Part shown: in pieces, positions 8,681 through 17,355 of the stretch
How the letters are laid out: each line of letters starts with the position of its first letter
Numbering within the stretch: the stretch's first letter is position 1
DNA from: Streptomyces olindensis
Lineage (GTDB): Bacteria > Actinomycetota > Actinomycetes > Streptomycetales > Streptomycetaceae
DNA length: 57,165 nt
NCBI GenBank assembly: GCA_000696115.1
Contig: JJOH01000105.1
Location: 1-57,165, forward strand
Direction: 5' to 3'
The notes under the pieces: generated by a model
Database searches by the model: none
What the model was told of the DNA's origin: nothing
Seen by the model: the letters and a program-made list of their open reading frames with translations, nothing else
Position numbers and translations under genes: made by a program

Positions 8681-8701
8681 GTAGTCAAGCAGCTTGACTA
8701 C
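8681..8701. promoter_or_regulatory. Palindromic operator 1 in the cupin/marR intergenic region
   Basis: 9-bp arms GTAGTCAAG and CTTGACTAC flank CAG, a perfect palindrome. Its centre is 21 bp, two helical turns, from operator 2. This is the typical size for a MarR dimer site, between divergent genes. Confidence 0.75.
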
Positions 8702-8722
8702 ATGGTCAAGCTGCTTGACCAT
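8702..8722. promoter_or_regulatory. Palindromic operator 2 in the cupin/marR intergenic region
   Basis: 9-bp arms ATGGTCAAG and CTTGACCAT flank CTG. It directly abuts operator 1 and shares the core half-site GTCAAG. A further half-site CGTCAAG occurs at 8724-8730. Confidence 0.75.
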
Positions 8723-8748
8723 CGCGTCAAGGGTGTTTCAATGCATGC

Positions 8749-9195
8749 GTGCAGAACTCCGAGGCCATGGCCCTGTCCGCCGCCCTGCTCGCCGCCGCCG
8801 GCGGGCTCACACAGCGCATCCACGAGGGCGTGGTCGCGCGCGGATTCGAAGGGCTGCGCCCCGCGCACGGCTTCGCCTTCGCCCGGCTCGCGCCGGACGG
8901 CGCGACGGTCACCGACCTGGCCGTCCACCTCGGGGTGACCAAGCAGGCCGCCAGTCAGCTCGTCGACGAGATGGTCCGCAAGGGGTATGCCGAGCGGCGG
9001 CCGCATCCCGAGGACGCCCGGGCACGGCTGGTCGTGCTGACCGGGCGGGGGTGGGACTGTACGCGGGCGGCCGAGGAGGCGGCCGCGGAAGCCGTGGGGG
9101 AATGGGGGGACCTGCTGGGGGAGCGGGAAGTGCGTGTCCTGGGGGAGCAGTTGCTGCGGATCGCCCCCCGCGGGCCGGTGCGGCCTGCCTGGTGA
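8749..9195 (+). CDS. MarR-family transcriptional regulator
   Basis: A 148-aa winged-helix repressor. The core reads VTDLAVHLGVTKQAASQLVDEM for the helix-turn-helix near residues 54-75, followed by the wing RRPHPEDARARLVVLT. MarR proteins bind DNA as dimers and release it on binding small ligands. GTG 8749 is used; a later ATG at 8767 is possible, and there is no clear Shine-Dalgarno, so translation may be nearly leaderless. The gene diverges from the cupin gene across two abutting palindromes, which are its likely own operators. Confidence 0.88.
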   Translation: MQNSEAMALSAALLAAAGGLTQRIHEGVVARGFEGLRPAHGFAFARLAPDGATVTDLAVHLGVTKQAASQLVDEMVRKGYAERRPHPEDARARLVVLTGRGWDCTRAAEEAAAEAVGEWGDLLGEREVRVLGEQLLRIAPRGPVRPAW

Positions 9196-9305
9196 GGAGG
9201 TGTCAGGCGGGTCCGGCGGCGTCGGTTACCGCTGGAAGTTTTTACTGACGCGTAACTTCCCAGTTTGACTACCCGCTCGTAACTTGACGAGTGAACAGCA
9301 TCCTC

Positions 9306-9319
9306 GTGATCCGGATCAC
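9306..9319. promoter_or_regulatory. 14-bp palindrome in the lipase promoter region
   Basis: GTGATCCGGATCAC is a perfect palindrome 48 bases before the lipase start. The GTG-N8-CAC shape resembles a Crp/Fnr-type site with one deviation from the Streptomyces Crp pattern as I recall it. A duplicated CGTAACTT element lies just upstream (about 9250 and 9279). Confidence 0.35.
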
Positions 9320-9366
9320 AGGGTTTCGTGCCGTCGCACCCCCTTGAGCCGCAAGGAGATCACCCG

Positions 9367-10230
9367 ATGCTGCCCTGGAAACGAGCGCTCAGACCCCTGG
9401 CCGCACTGCTGCTGACCGCCGCGATCGCCACCGTCCCCGCCACCACCACCGCCCAGGCCGCCGACGCTTCGAGCTCCGGCTGGAACGACTACTCCTGCAA
9501 GCCCTCGGCCGCCCACCCCCGCCCCGTCGTCCTGGTCCACGGCACCCTCGGGAACTCCGTCGACAACTGGCTGGGCCTCGCCCCCTATCTGAAGGTCCGC
9601 GGCTACTGCGTCTTCTCCCTCGACTACGGCCAGGTGGAAGGCGTCCCCTTCTTCCACGGCCTCGGCCCCGTCGAGAAGTCCGCCGCACAGCTGAGGGACT
9701 TCGTCGACAAGGTGCTCGCCGCCACCGGCGCCGCCGAGACCGACCTCGTCGGACACTCGCAGGGCGGCATGATGCCCCGCTGGTACCTGCGGTTCCTCGG
9801 CGGAGCCGCCAAGGTGAACGCCCTGGTCGGCATCGCGCCCAGCAACCACGGCACCGACCTCAACGGCTTCACCCGCCTGCTGCCCTACTTCCCGGGCGCC
9901 GCCGACCTGCTGTCGAAGAACACGCCCGCCCTCGCCGACCAGGTCGTCGGCTCCGACTTCCTGAAGAAGCTCAACGCCGGCGGCGACACCGTGCCCGGCG
10001 TGCGCTACACCGTCATCGCCACCAAGTACGACGAGGTCGTCACACCGTGGCGCAGCCAGTACCTGAGCGGGCCGGACGTGCGCAACGTCCTGCTCCAGGA
10101 CCTGTGTCCCGTCGACCTGTCGGAGCACGTGGCCGTCGGGCTGCTGGACCGGATCGCCTTCCACGAGGTGGCCAACGCACTCGATCCGGCTCGGGCGACG
10201 CCCACCACCTGTGCTTCGGCGTTCGACTGA
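9367..10230 (+). CDS. Secreted triacylglycerol lipase (lipase class 2, alpha/beta hydrolase)
   Basis: A 287-aa secreted lipase. ATG 9367 has AAGGAG upstream, and a signal peptide ends near AQA-AD (residue 30). The alpha/beta-hydrolase motifs are in order: oxyanion-hole VHGTLGNS, nucleophile elbow GHSQGG, acid region TKYDEVVTP, and a C-terminal His (SEHVAVG). Two cysteine pairs are consistent with export. It is convergent with the LPMO gene, and a shared hairpin lies between them. Substrate preference is not visible; the family hydrolyses acylglycerols and some polyesters. Confidence 0.9.
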   Translation: MLPWKRALRPLAALLLTAAIATVPATTTAQAADASSSGWNDYSCKPSAAHPRPVVLVHGTLGNSVDNWLGLAPYLKVRGYCVFSLDYGQVEGVPFFHGLGPVEKSAAQLRDFVDKVLAATGAAETDLVGHSQGGMMPRWYLRFLGGAAKVNALVGIAPSNHGTDLNGFTRLLPYFPGAADLLSKNTPALADQVVGSDFLKKLNAGGDTVPGVRYTVIATKYDEVVTPWRSQYLSGPDVRNVLLQDLCPVDLSEHVAVGLLDRIAFHEVANALDPARATPTTCASAFD

Positions 10231-10280
10231 CACGTGTCGTTCGACACGCAAGGCGTCTGACACGTGTCAGGGAAACGTTT

Positions 10281-10317
10281 CGGGGCCTGTCCGGCCTGAG
10301 CCGCCGGACAGGCCCCG
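10281..10317. terminator. Bidirectional terminator between lipase and LPMO genes
   Basis: A perfect 15-bp stem (10281-10295 with 10303-10317, CGGGGCCTG at the base) around a 7-base loop lies between two convergent genes. Just before it, TGACACGTGTC occurs at 10228-10238 and again at 10258-10268. Confidence 0.85.
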
Positions 10318-10338
10318 AATCGGGGGAGGTGGCGAAGG

Positions 10339-11373
10339 TCAGCGGCCGTGCCGCCCGCCGCTCACCGCCCGGCGCCGCGCCGACAGGAACAGGGCCGACG
10401 CGCCCAGCGCCAGCGCGGCCGCGCCGCCGATCGCGACGTACGGAGTGCTGCCGTCACCGCCGGTCTCCGCGAGATCGGCGGTGGCACCCGCGGCCTTCGG
10501 CTCGTTGGGAGCGGCGGCTGCCGCCTTCGGCTCGTCCGGGGCGGTGTCCTTCGGGGCCGCGGCGGGCTCCGCCGAGGTGCTCGGGTCGTCGTCGCCGTGC
10601 CCGCCGTGCTCGATCGTCGACTTGTCGTTGCCCTGCTCGATCTGCTCCTCGGTGGGGGCGGAGGCGGACGGGGCCGGAGCGGCACCGCCGGACGCCCCGC
10701 CCTCACCGGACGACTCGCCGCCGCCGGCCGCCGTACCGCCGCCGAAGCTGACGTCCGAGCAGGAGTAGAACGCCTCCGGGCTGTCCGAGCGCTGCCAGAC
10801 CGCGTACAGCACGTGCTTGCCGGAACGCTCGGGCAGGCTGCCGGAGAAGGTGTAGAAACCGCCCGCGGCGGCCGGGTCGGTGGCCGTGGCCACCGGGTTC
10901 GCCAGGTCCAGGTCGTCCCAGGCGAGCGGCTGGGCCGGGTCGTAGCCGGGCTTGGTGAGGTACACCGTGAAGGTGCCCTTGTGAGGGGCCGTCACGCGGT
11001 ACTTGAAGGTGTGCGCACCGCTCTTGACGGTGGTCGCGGGCCAGTCGGCGCGGGCCAGGTCGAGCCCCTTGAACTGCTCGTTGTTCGCGCTGCACAGCTT
11101 GCCGTCCGGGATGAGCCGCTGGTGGCGCCCGCCCGCGTCGCCGATGCGGACGCCGTTCCAGTCGTAGAGGGCCTGGGTGCCGCCCGCCGCCACCGCGGCC
11201 TTGCAGGCGGCCGACTTTGGGCTCTCCGGGCCCTCGGCGTAGCACTGCGAGACCCGGCTGACCGGGTCGCCCATCGAGCCGTGCGCGGCCGCCGGTGTGG
11301 CGGTCAGCGCGGTGAGGGCGAGCGGAAGGGCGCCGAGGGCGGCGACGCTGGCTACCGTGCGGCGTGCGGGCAT
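10339..11373 (-). CDS. Cell-wall-anchored lytic polysaccharide monooxygenase (AA10)
   Basis: A 344-aa exported copper enzyme that oxidatively cleaves chitin or cellulose. Signal peptide residues 1-30 end in AAA, so cleavage exposes His31 (HGSMGDPVS), the N-terminal ligand of the copper histidine brace. The second His is in GAHTFKY near residue 120. A chitin-binding-protein fold ends near residue 210. A long Ser/Ala/Pro/Glu-rich linker follows, then the sorting signal LAETG, a hydrophobic helix and RRRAVSGGRHGR, typical of class E sortase substrates. Most Streptomyces AA10 enzymes are simply secreted, so this one is surface-tethered. GAGGAG precedes the ATG. Confidence 0.9.
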   Translation of the reverse strand: MPARRTVASVAALGALPLALTALTATPAAAHGSMGDPVSRVSQCYAEGPESPKSAACKAAVAAGGTQALYDWNGVRIGDAGGRHQRLIPDGKLCSANNEQFKGLDLARADWPATTVKSGAHTFKYRVTAPHKGTFTVYLTKPGYDPAQPLAWDDLDLANPVATATDPAAAGGFYTFSGSLPERSGKHVLYAVWQRSDSPEAFYSCSDVSFGGGTAAGGGESSGEGGASGGAAPAPSASAPTEEQIEQGNDKSTIEHGGHGDDDPSTSAEPAAAPKDTAPDEPKAAAAAPNEPKAAGATADLAETGGDGSTPYVAIGGAAALALGASALFLSARRRAVSGGRHGR

Positions 11374-11554
11374 GCGGGAACTCCTCGAAACGGTGCGTGG
11401 TTCAGGGCCGGGCCCGAACGGGCCGAATCCCGTGGGGTGATCCGAAGCTAGCCCCCGAGGAGCGGGAAATCGCCTGCTGAAGGCGGGTGGAGGAGATCCT
11501 TATGGTCGCGTTAAGGGAGTGCTCAGACTGGCATCAGGTAGGTACCGTCACGGC

Positions 11555-12004
11555 ATGGCAGACGAGGAGATCCGGCCGGCCGGCGCCGCCGACGTACCGG
11601 CCGTCGCGGATGTGATCGACGCGGCCTTCCGCCCCTACGTCGAGCGCATCGGCCGGGTGCCGCAGCCCATGGAGGAGGACCACGCGGCGAATGTGGCCGC
11701 GGGCAGGGTGTTCGTGACCGGGGATCCGGTGCTCGGCCTGGTGGTCGTCGAGGCGTTCGAGGGCCACCTCTTCCTCGACACCATCGCCGTCCACCCCACC
11801 GCGCACGGGCGCGGAGTGGGGCGGCGGCTGCTGCGTTTCGTGGACGCACACGCGCGTGCGCTGGGCCTGTCCGAGGTCAGGCTCTACACGAACGCGCTGA
11901 TGTGGGAGAACCAGAAGATCTATCCGAAGTACGGCTACGAGCTGGTGGAGCGCCGCATGGACGGGTCCTACGATCGTGTCCACTACCGCAAGCGGCTGCT
12001 CTGA
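11555..12004 (+). CDS. GNAT-family N-acetyltransferase
   Basis: A 149-aa acetyl-CoA-dependent acyltransferase. The acetyl-CoA site is HPTAHGRGVGRRLL near residues 79-92, a clean R/Q-x-x-G-x-G/A motif, followed by the LYTNALMWENQKIYPKYGYE element common at the end of the fold. ATG 11555 is chosen because the protein begins directly with the first strand; the Shine-Dalgarno is weak. The substrate is unknown. It is a single gene, divergent from the LPMO gene. Confidence 0.88.
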   Translation: MADEEIRPAGAADVPAVADVIDAAFRPYVERIGRVPQPMEEDHAANVAAGRVFVTGDPVLGLVVVEAFEGHLFLDTIAVHPTAHGRGVGRRLLRFVDAHARALGLSEVRLYTNALMWENQKIYPKYGYELVERRMDGSYDRVHYRKRLL

Positions 12005-12034
12005 CGCGTGCGTCTCGTGATCGGTACCGGCCGC

Positions 12035-12169
12035 TCAGGCGTCCGGCCACCAGGTGCGTGCGATGTCCTTGCGGACCTCCGGGCGCCCGGCGGGACGCTC
12101 GTCGGCCTCTTCGCGGACCCGGCGGACGTCCGTCTTCTTCAGGGGCTTCTGCACGGTCACACGGCGCAT
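12035..12169 (-). CDS. Small basic protein of 44 aa, unknown function
   Basis: ATG 12169-12167 is preceded by AAGGAGGCAGCC, an excellent ribosome-binding site, and the frame runs to TGA at 12035. The product is highly charged: it starts MRRVTVQKPLKK, contains a REEADERPAGRPEVR segment and ends ARTWWPDA. No membrane helix or known domain is visible. GC3 bias and the strong RBS argue for a real gene. It is convergent with the GNAT gene (31 bases apart). I do not recognise the family. Confidence 0.65.
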   Translation of the reverse strand: MRRVTVQKPLKKTDVRRVREEADERPAGRPEVRKDIARTWWPDA

Positions 12170-12183
12170 GGCTGCCTCCTTAC

Positions 12184-12219
12184 GGGTCTACCGGGTTCCG
12201 CGTTCTCACGGAGGTAGAC
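12184..12219. promoter_or_regulatory. Inverted repeat in the small-gene/methyltransferase intergenic region
   Basis: GGTCTACC near 12184 and GGTAGACC near 12212 form an inverted repeat separated by about 20 bases, between the divergent 44-aa gene and the methyltransferase gene. It could be an operator or a hairpin; no regulator is next to it. Confidence 0.35.
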
Positions 12220-12252
12220 CTTTCGGGGGAGAGTTCCTCATCGCTCCTGGTC

Positions 12253-12298
12253 TGTCAGTGGCGGCAGTCACGATTCGAGTGTCAGTGGCGGGTGTCAC
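12253..12298 (+). repeat. Pair of 19-bp direct repeats before the methyltransferase gene
   Basis: TGTCAGTGGCGG followed by two variable bases and GTCAC occurs at 12253-12271 and 12280-12298, 27 bases apart. The second copy ends ten bases before the methyltransferase ATG at 12309, so it is placed to bind a regulator or act in the leader. Confidence 0.5.
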
Positions 12299-12308
12299 TC
12301 TTGGGCGC

Positions 12309-12968
12309 ATGACGAACCAGAGTGACGGCATGACCTCGGCGAACGTGGACTGGGACGCGCGGGCCGCCTCCTTCGACGAGGAACCGGACCACGGACTGAG
12401 CGACCCCGCGGTGCGCCGCGCCTGGGCCGGGCGGCTGCGCGGCTGGCTGCCCGGACGCGCCGGCGACGTCCTCGATCTCGGCTGCGGCACGGGCAGCCTG
12501 TCACTCCTCGCGTCCGAGCAGGGGCACCAGGTGACGGGCGTGGACCTCTCCCCGGCGATGGTGACGCTCGCCCGGGAGAAACTGGCCGGGCGCGACGCGG
12601 TGTTCCTCGTGGGCGACGCCGCGGCACCGCCCGTCGGGGAGCAGCGCTTCGACGCCGTGCTCGTCCGGCACGTCCTGTGGGCCCTGCCCGACCCCGCCCG
12701 CGCCCTCAGGCACTGGTGCGGGCTGCTGCGGCCGGGCGGGCGGCTCGTCCTGGTCGAGGGCGTCTGGGGGAGCACCGACCCGGTCGGCATACCGGCGGAC
12801 CGGCTCGTGGGCCTCCTCACCCCGATCGCCGGGCAGGTGCGCGTGGAGCGGCTGTCGGGCGACCCGCTGCTGTGGGGCAAGGAGGTGACGGACGAGCGGT
12901 ACGCGGTGGTCGCGCCGGCCCGGGCGTCAGGCCAGGAGCTCGGCGAAGCCTCCGCCGCGGGCGCGTGA
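12309..12968 (+). CDS. Class I SAM-dependent methyltransferase
   Basis: A 219-aa methyltransferase of the Methyltransf_11 type. Motif I VLDLGCGTGSLSL (near residue 56) and the following VTGVDLSPAMV bind S-adenosylmethionine. The post-motif region DAVLVRHVLWALPDP and LLRPGGRLVLVEG complete the Rossmann core. The ATG at 12309 is used; a second ATG at 12330 is possible. The 3' end overlaps the convergent DUF402 gene by 42 bases. Substrate unknown. Confidence 0.88.
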   Translation: MTNQSDGMTSANVDWDARAASFDEEPDHGLSDPAVRRAWAGRLRGWLPGRAGDVLDLGCGTGSLSLLASEQGHQVTGVDLSPAMVTLAREKLAGRDAVFLVGDAAAPPVGEQRFDAVLVRHVLWALPDPARALRHWCGLLRPGGRLVLVEGVWGSTDPVGIPADRLVGLLTPIAGQVRVERLSGDPLLWGKEVTDERYAVVAPARASGQELGEASAAGA

Positions 12969-13427
12969 CTCCAGCTCGTCGAGGGCCGCCAGGGCGGCTC
13001 GCGCCGCACCGGGATCCGACTCCGCCAGGCCGCTGTCGGCGAACTCGTCCTCGTCCAGGCGCCGTACGTCCGTGCCGTCCGCGGAGCGCCACAGGTCCAG
13101 GTCGAGGTCCTCGACGACCAGCTCCGGCCCGGAGCGCCGCGCCGGGCGCGTGATGTCGCAGTACCAGCCCTTCAGCGCGCCCGTGGCGGAGCGGACCTCC
13201 TTCACCGCGTACCAGCGGTCGCGCCAGTAGAACTCGGTGAAGACGTCCCCGGGCTCGAAGCGGACGAAGCCGAAGTCGCGGACCCCGGAGCCCGCCCAGG
13301 GGGCGCGGACCGCGATGCGGGTGCCATCGTCCGCGAGGAGCTCGCTGCTGTAACGGATCTTCGTGCGGCCCGCCTTGACGAGGACGACGTCCAGCCGCGC
13401 GGGGCGGTCAGCCGAGTTCGCGGACAT
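12927..13427 (-). CDS. DUF402-domain protein
   Basis: A 166-aa protein with the DUF402 core (FYWRDRWYAVKEVRS, then GWYCDITRPARR, and VVEDLDLDLW with DVRRLDEDEF). The Asp/Glu cluster probably binds a divalent metal, as in DUF402 relatives that hydrolyse nucleotide phosphates or cytidylylated intermediates (FomD). The Ala/Glu-rich C-terminal helix is usual. It overlaps the upstream GNAT gene by 20 bases, so they form an operon. The exact substrate cannot be called. Confidence 0.82.
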   Translation of the reverse strand: MSANSADRPARLDVVLVKAGRTKIRYSSELLADDGTRIAVRAPWAGSGVRDFGFVRFEPGDVFTEFYWRDRWYAVKEVRSATGALKGWYCDITRPARRSGPELVVEDLDLDLWRSADGTDVRRLDEDEFADSGLAESDPGAARAALAALDELESRARGGGFAELLA

Positions 13428-14334
13428 GGCGCACCTCCGTCGCGGCGATCTCGTAGCCGAACCACTTGTTGATGGCGATCATGGGGTCGTTGCCGGTGTC
13501 GTTGCCGGTGAAGGCCTCCCGGTACCCCGCCGCCCGCGCCCGGTGCAGGGACTCGTTCTTGGCGAGCTTCGCCAGGCCCCGGCCGCGGAACGCGCGGGCG
13601 GTGCCCGTCATGGCGGTGCCGTAGCGGGTGCCGTCGGTGTGGGCGACGCTGAAGGCGGCCGGCCGGCCGTCGACGACGGCGACCGCGGTCAGATCGCGGT
13701 TCAGCAGCGGGTGCCTCCAGTTCTCCTCCAGCCACGCCTCGTAGTCGGTAAATTCGACGGCGATGTCACCGGGTTCGTCGCTCACGACCTCCGCGTCCAG
13801 TTCGAACAGCGGGCGCGGGTCGTCCGCGAAGTCGGCGGCGGTGCGCAGCTCCACGCCGGCCGGCGGGTCCTGGCGGGGCGGCAGGGTGCCGGCCGTCAGG
13901 TCGAGGCGGAGGAAGTAGGCGGACCGGCTGGCCCGGAAGCCGTGTCGCTCGGCGAAGGCGCGGTTCTCCGGCTCGTCCAGCACCCAGGCGAACAGCTTGG
14001 TGACGCCCAGCGCCGCGAGACGCTCCTCGGCGGTGCGCAGCAGGAGGGAACCGGCGCCGCGGCGCCTGCGGTCGGGACGCACGTAGATGTTGGCGGATCC
14101 CTGGCCGGGCTCCGGGCTGTCGTGGGCGACACTGACCTGGGCCGTGCCGATGATCTCCCCGTCCTCCTCGGCGACGAGCTGGGTGAAGTGGGCGTCAGGG
14201 TGGGCGTGGGTCAGGGTGTGCACCACGGACTCGGGCGTGGAGAGCATGTAGGGGAGGGCGAGGCGGCGGGTGGTGGAGAACCCCTCGGCGTCGGCTCGGA
14301 CATCGGGTCGCAGGTCGCGCACGATCACGGTCAT
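13408..14334 (-). CDS. Double-domain GNAT acetyltransferase
   Basis: A 308-aa protein with two tandem GNAT folds. The first acetyl-CoA site is VRPDRRRRGAGSLLL near residues 86-100. The second copy, around residues 215-275, ends with TGTARAFRGRGLAKLAKNE, a second R-G-x-G/A site, and a FTGNDTGNDPMIAINKWFGY element typical of mycothiol-synthase-like twin GNATs. Both sites look intact. No clear Shine-Dalgarno precedes the ATG, so it may be leaderless. First gene of a two-gene operon with DUF402; divergent from the gntR gene at 14407. Confidence 0.85.
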   Translation of the reverse strand: MTVIVRDLRPDVRADAEGFSTTRRLALPYMLSTPESVVHTLTHAHPDAHFTQLVAEEDGEIIGTAQVSVAHDSPEPGQGSANIYVRPDRRRRGAGSLLLRTAEERLAALGVTKLFAWVLDEPENRAFAERHGFRASRSAYFLRLDLTAGTLPPRQDPPAGVELRTAADFADDPRPLFELDAEVVSDEPGDIAVEFTDYEAWLEENWRHPLLNRDLTAVAVVDGRPAAFSVAHTDGTRYGTAMTGTARAFRGRGLAKLAKNESLHRARAAGYREAFTGNDTGNDPMIAINKWFGYEIAATEVRHVRELG

Positions 14335-14406
14335 GGAGGCGGACGTTACGTGGGGGCGTGCCCCGGGTGCCTCTCATTTTCCGTCCCGTGCGGGACAATC
14401 GGCCCT

Positions 14407-14775
14407 GTGACCTTGAAGATCGACATCGACGACAGCGCCCCGCCCTACGAGCAGGTGCGGGCGCGGATCTCCGAGCAGGCGCGGTCGGGCGAACTGCCGG
14501 TGGGATACCGGCTGCCGACCGTGCGTGGGCTGGCCGAGTCGCTGGGCCTCGCGGCGAACACGGTCGCGAAGGCGTACCGCGCGCTGGAGGCGGACGGCGT
14601 GATCGAGACGCGGGGCCGCAACGGCACGTTCGTGGCCGCCGCCGGTTCGGCGGCGGAACGGGAGCTGGCGTCCGCCGCCCAGGCGTACGTGGAGCGGGCC
14701 CGTCGGCTGGGGCAGGGGGAGGACGCGGCGCTCGCCGCGGTACGGGACGCCCTGCGGGCGGCCCACGGGGGATAG
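14407..14775 (+). CDS. GntR-family regulator, YtrA subfamily
   Basis: A 122-aa regulator consisting of the GntR winged helix plus a short C-terminal helical tail, as in YtrA-type members that lack a large ligand domain. The DNA-binding part reads APPYEQVRARISEQ, then LPTVRGLAESLGLAANTVAKAYRALEADG. GTG 14407 starts at the conserved N-terminal strand. YtrA regulators usually control adjacent ABC transporters, but none is adjacent here. Two imperfect direct repeats (GAGGGGCGCCCGGGGGAC) follow at about 14787 and 14817. Confidence 0.85.
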   Translation: MTLKIDIDDSAPPYEQVRARISEQARSGELPVGYRLPTVRGLAESLGLAANTVAKAYRALEADGVIETRGRNGTFVAAAGSAAERELASAAQAYVERARRLGQGEDAALAAVRDALRAAHGG

Positions 14776-14859
14776 CGCGACGCGCTGAGGGGCGCCCGGG
14801 GGACAGGGCATGTGCCGAGGGGCGCCCGGGGGACGGGGCGACGTGCTGAGCAGCGCCTG

Positions 14860-15630
14860 TCACGTGCGGACCGGGTGCTCCGGCGTCCGGGTGATCTCCA
14901 GGCCCGCCGACCTCCCCGCCCGCGCGAACGCCCTCGCGTCCGCCACGGCCGCGCCGCCCGGGTCGTTGTTGAAGTACGCGTAGACGTCCTCGCCGCCGGT
15001 CCAGGTCGTGGCGATGCGGTCGAGCCAGGTGGCGAGGGAGCGGCGGCCGTAGCGGGGCCAGGGGTGGGCACGGCCCTGGTGGAAGCGGACGTAGCCCCAG
15101 TCGGTGGTGCGCCACAGCGGTGTCGCGGGACGGGCGAGGACGTCGGCCCAGCACAGGGCGGCGCGCCGGGACTCCAGGACCGAGCGGACCTCCGGCGTCC
15201 ACCAGGAGTCGTGGCGGGGCTCGACCGCGACCCTGGTCGAGGCCGGGAAGCAGGCCAGGCAGGTGTCCAGCAGGCCCGGGTCGGCGCGCAGGTTGGGCGG
15301 GAGCTGGAGGAGGACCGGCCCGAGGCGGTCGCCGAGACCGGCCGCGTGGCTCATCAGGCGGTGCACCGGCTCCTCGGGGTCCTTCAGCCGCTTGATGTGG
15401 GTCAGATAGCGGCTCGCCTTGATCGCCACGACGAAGTCCGGCGGCACCCGCCCGCGCCAGTCCTCGAAGGTCTCCCGGGCCGGCAGCCGGTAGAAGGCGT
15501 TGTTGATCTCGACGGTGGCGAAGTGCCCCGCGTACTCCTCCAGCCAGAGCCGCATCGGCAGCCCGGACGGGTACAGGACGTCCCGCCAGTCCTTGTACTG
15601 CCACCCGGACGTACCGACGTACAGGGTCAT
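14860..15630 (-). CDS. DUF72 (YecE-like) protein
   Basis: A 256-aa TIM-barrel protein of the DUF72 family. Family landmarks are MTLYVGTSGWQYKDW at the start, the VEINNAFYRLP segment, VAIKASRYLTHIKRL, PVLLQLPPN, and a late GYVRFHQG / DVYAYFNND strand. The full length is typical. Function is unresolved in the family; a phosphate- or nucleotide-binding role has been suggested. It appears to be monocistronic on the minus strand. Confidence 0.88.
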   Translation of the reverse strand: MTLYVGTSGWQYKDWRDVLYPSGLPMRLWLEEYAGHFATVEINNAFYRLPARETFEDWRGRVPPDFVVAIKASRYLTHIKRLKDPEEPVHRLMSHAAGLGDRLGPVLLQLPPNLRADPGLLDTCLACFPASTRVAVEPRHDSWWTPEVRSVLESRRAALCWADVLARPATPLWRTTDWGYVRFHQGRAHPWPRYGRRSLATWLDRIATTWTGGEDVYAYFNNDPGGAAVADARAFARAGRSAGLEITRTPEHPVRT

Positions 15631-15690
15631 ACCCCCATCAAAGCACCGGACGTCCCGGAGGGGGCGGTGGCGACCCGGTCCGCCGAACCG

Positions 15691-16086
15691 CTACGCGTCG
15701 GCGCGCGTGTGGAAGCGGTAGAACAGCAGCAGGAAGACGGCCGCCGTGACCAGCACCGACGTGATGACCACCGGGCGGAGGTCGTCGCCGGTCTGGCTGT
15801 AGAGGAAGCCCAGCGCGGCCCCGGCGAAGACGGCCCGGAGCAGGGCGTGCAGGGCGTGCAGCTCCCGCCGCAGACGCCGGGTCACCTGGACCACGGCGAC
15901 GCAGACGGCCGCGAAGGCGAGCGCGCTCCACACGCCCCACGCCACGTCCGGCCCGGTGATGGGACCGCCGTGACGCCGGTTCACCGCCACCCAGTTGCCG
16001 TAGACGACACCGAGGGCGACGGGCAGGACCCACCGCGCGAGGCGGTGGGCGGGTTCGCCGAACACGGTGGGTGCCGTGTGTGCCAT
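15691..16086 (-). CDS. Small integral membrane protein
   Basis: A 131-aa protein with about four hydrophobic helices (WVLPVALGVVYGNW, a long segment near SALAFAAVCVAVVQV, the LLRAVFAGAALGFLYS helix and VVITSVLVTAAVFLLLFY). The ATG at 16086 has GAAGGAGG upstream. No transport or catalytic motif is seen, and I do not recognise a named family. Confidence 0.78.
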   Translation of the reverse strand: MAHTAPTVFGEPAHRLARWVLPVALGVVYGNWVAVNRRHGGPITGPDVAWGVWSALAFAAVCVAVVQVTRRLRRELHALHALLRAVFAGAALGFLYSQTGDDLRPVVITSVLVTAAVFLLLFYRFHTRADA

Positions 16087-16186
16087 CAGAGCCCTCCTTC
16101 GTCCCGGCGCAGCGTGGTGCCGCCGCCGCGGCCACCTTGGCACACCCGGGTAATGGGGAGGTGAGAGGCGGTTGTGCGGGACCGGG

Positions 16187-17281
<1,095 letters not shown>

Positions 17282-17355
17282 GCCGCCATGATCCGGCACG
17301 AGGGCGCCGCGTGCACCCCGTTTCCCGGTGCACGCGGCGTGTTCCCGGGTGCGGC

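Noticed and set aside
14786..14834. Direct repeat GAGGGGCGCCCGGGGGAC as regulatory pair
   Set aside because: Two copies after the gntR stop, GC-rich and without symmetry; probably slippage.
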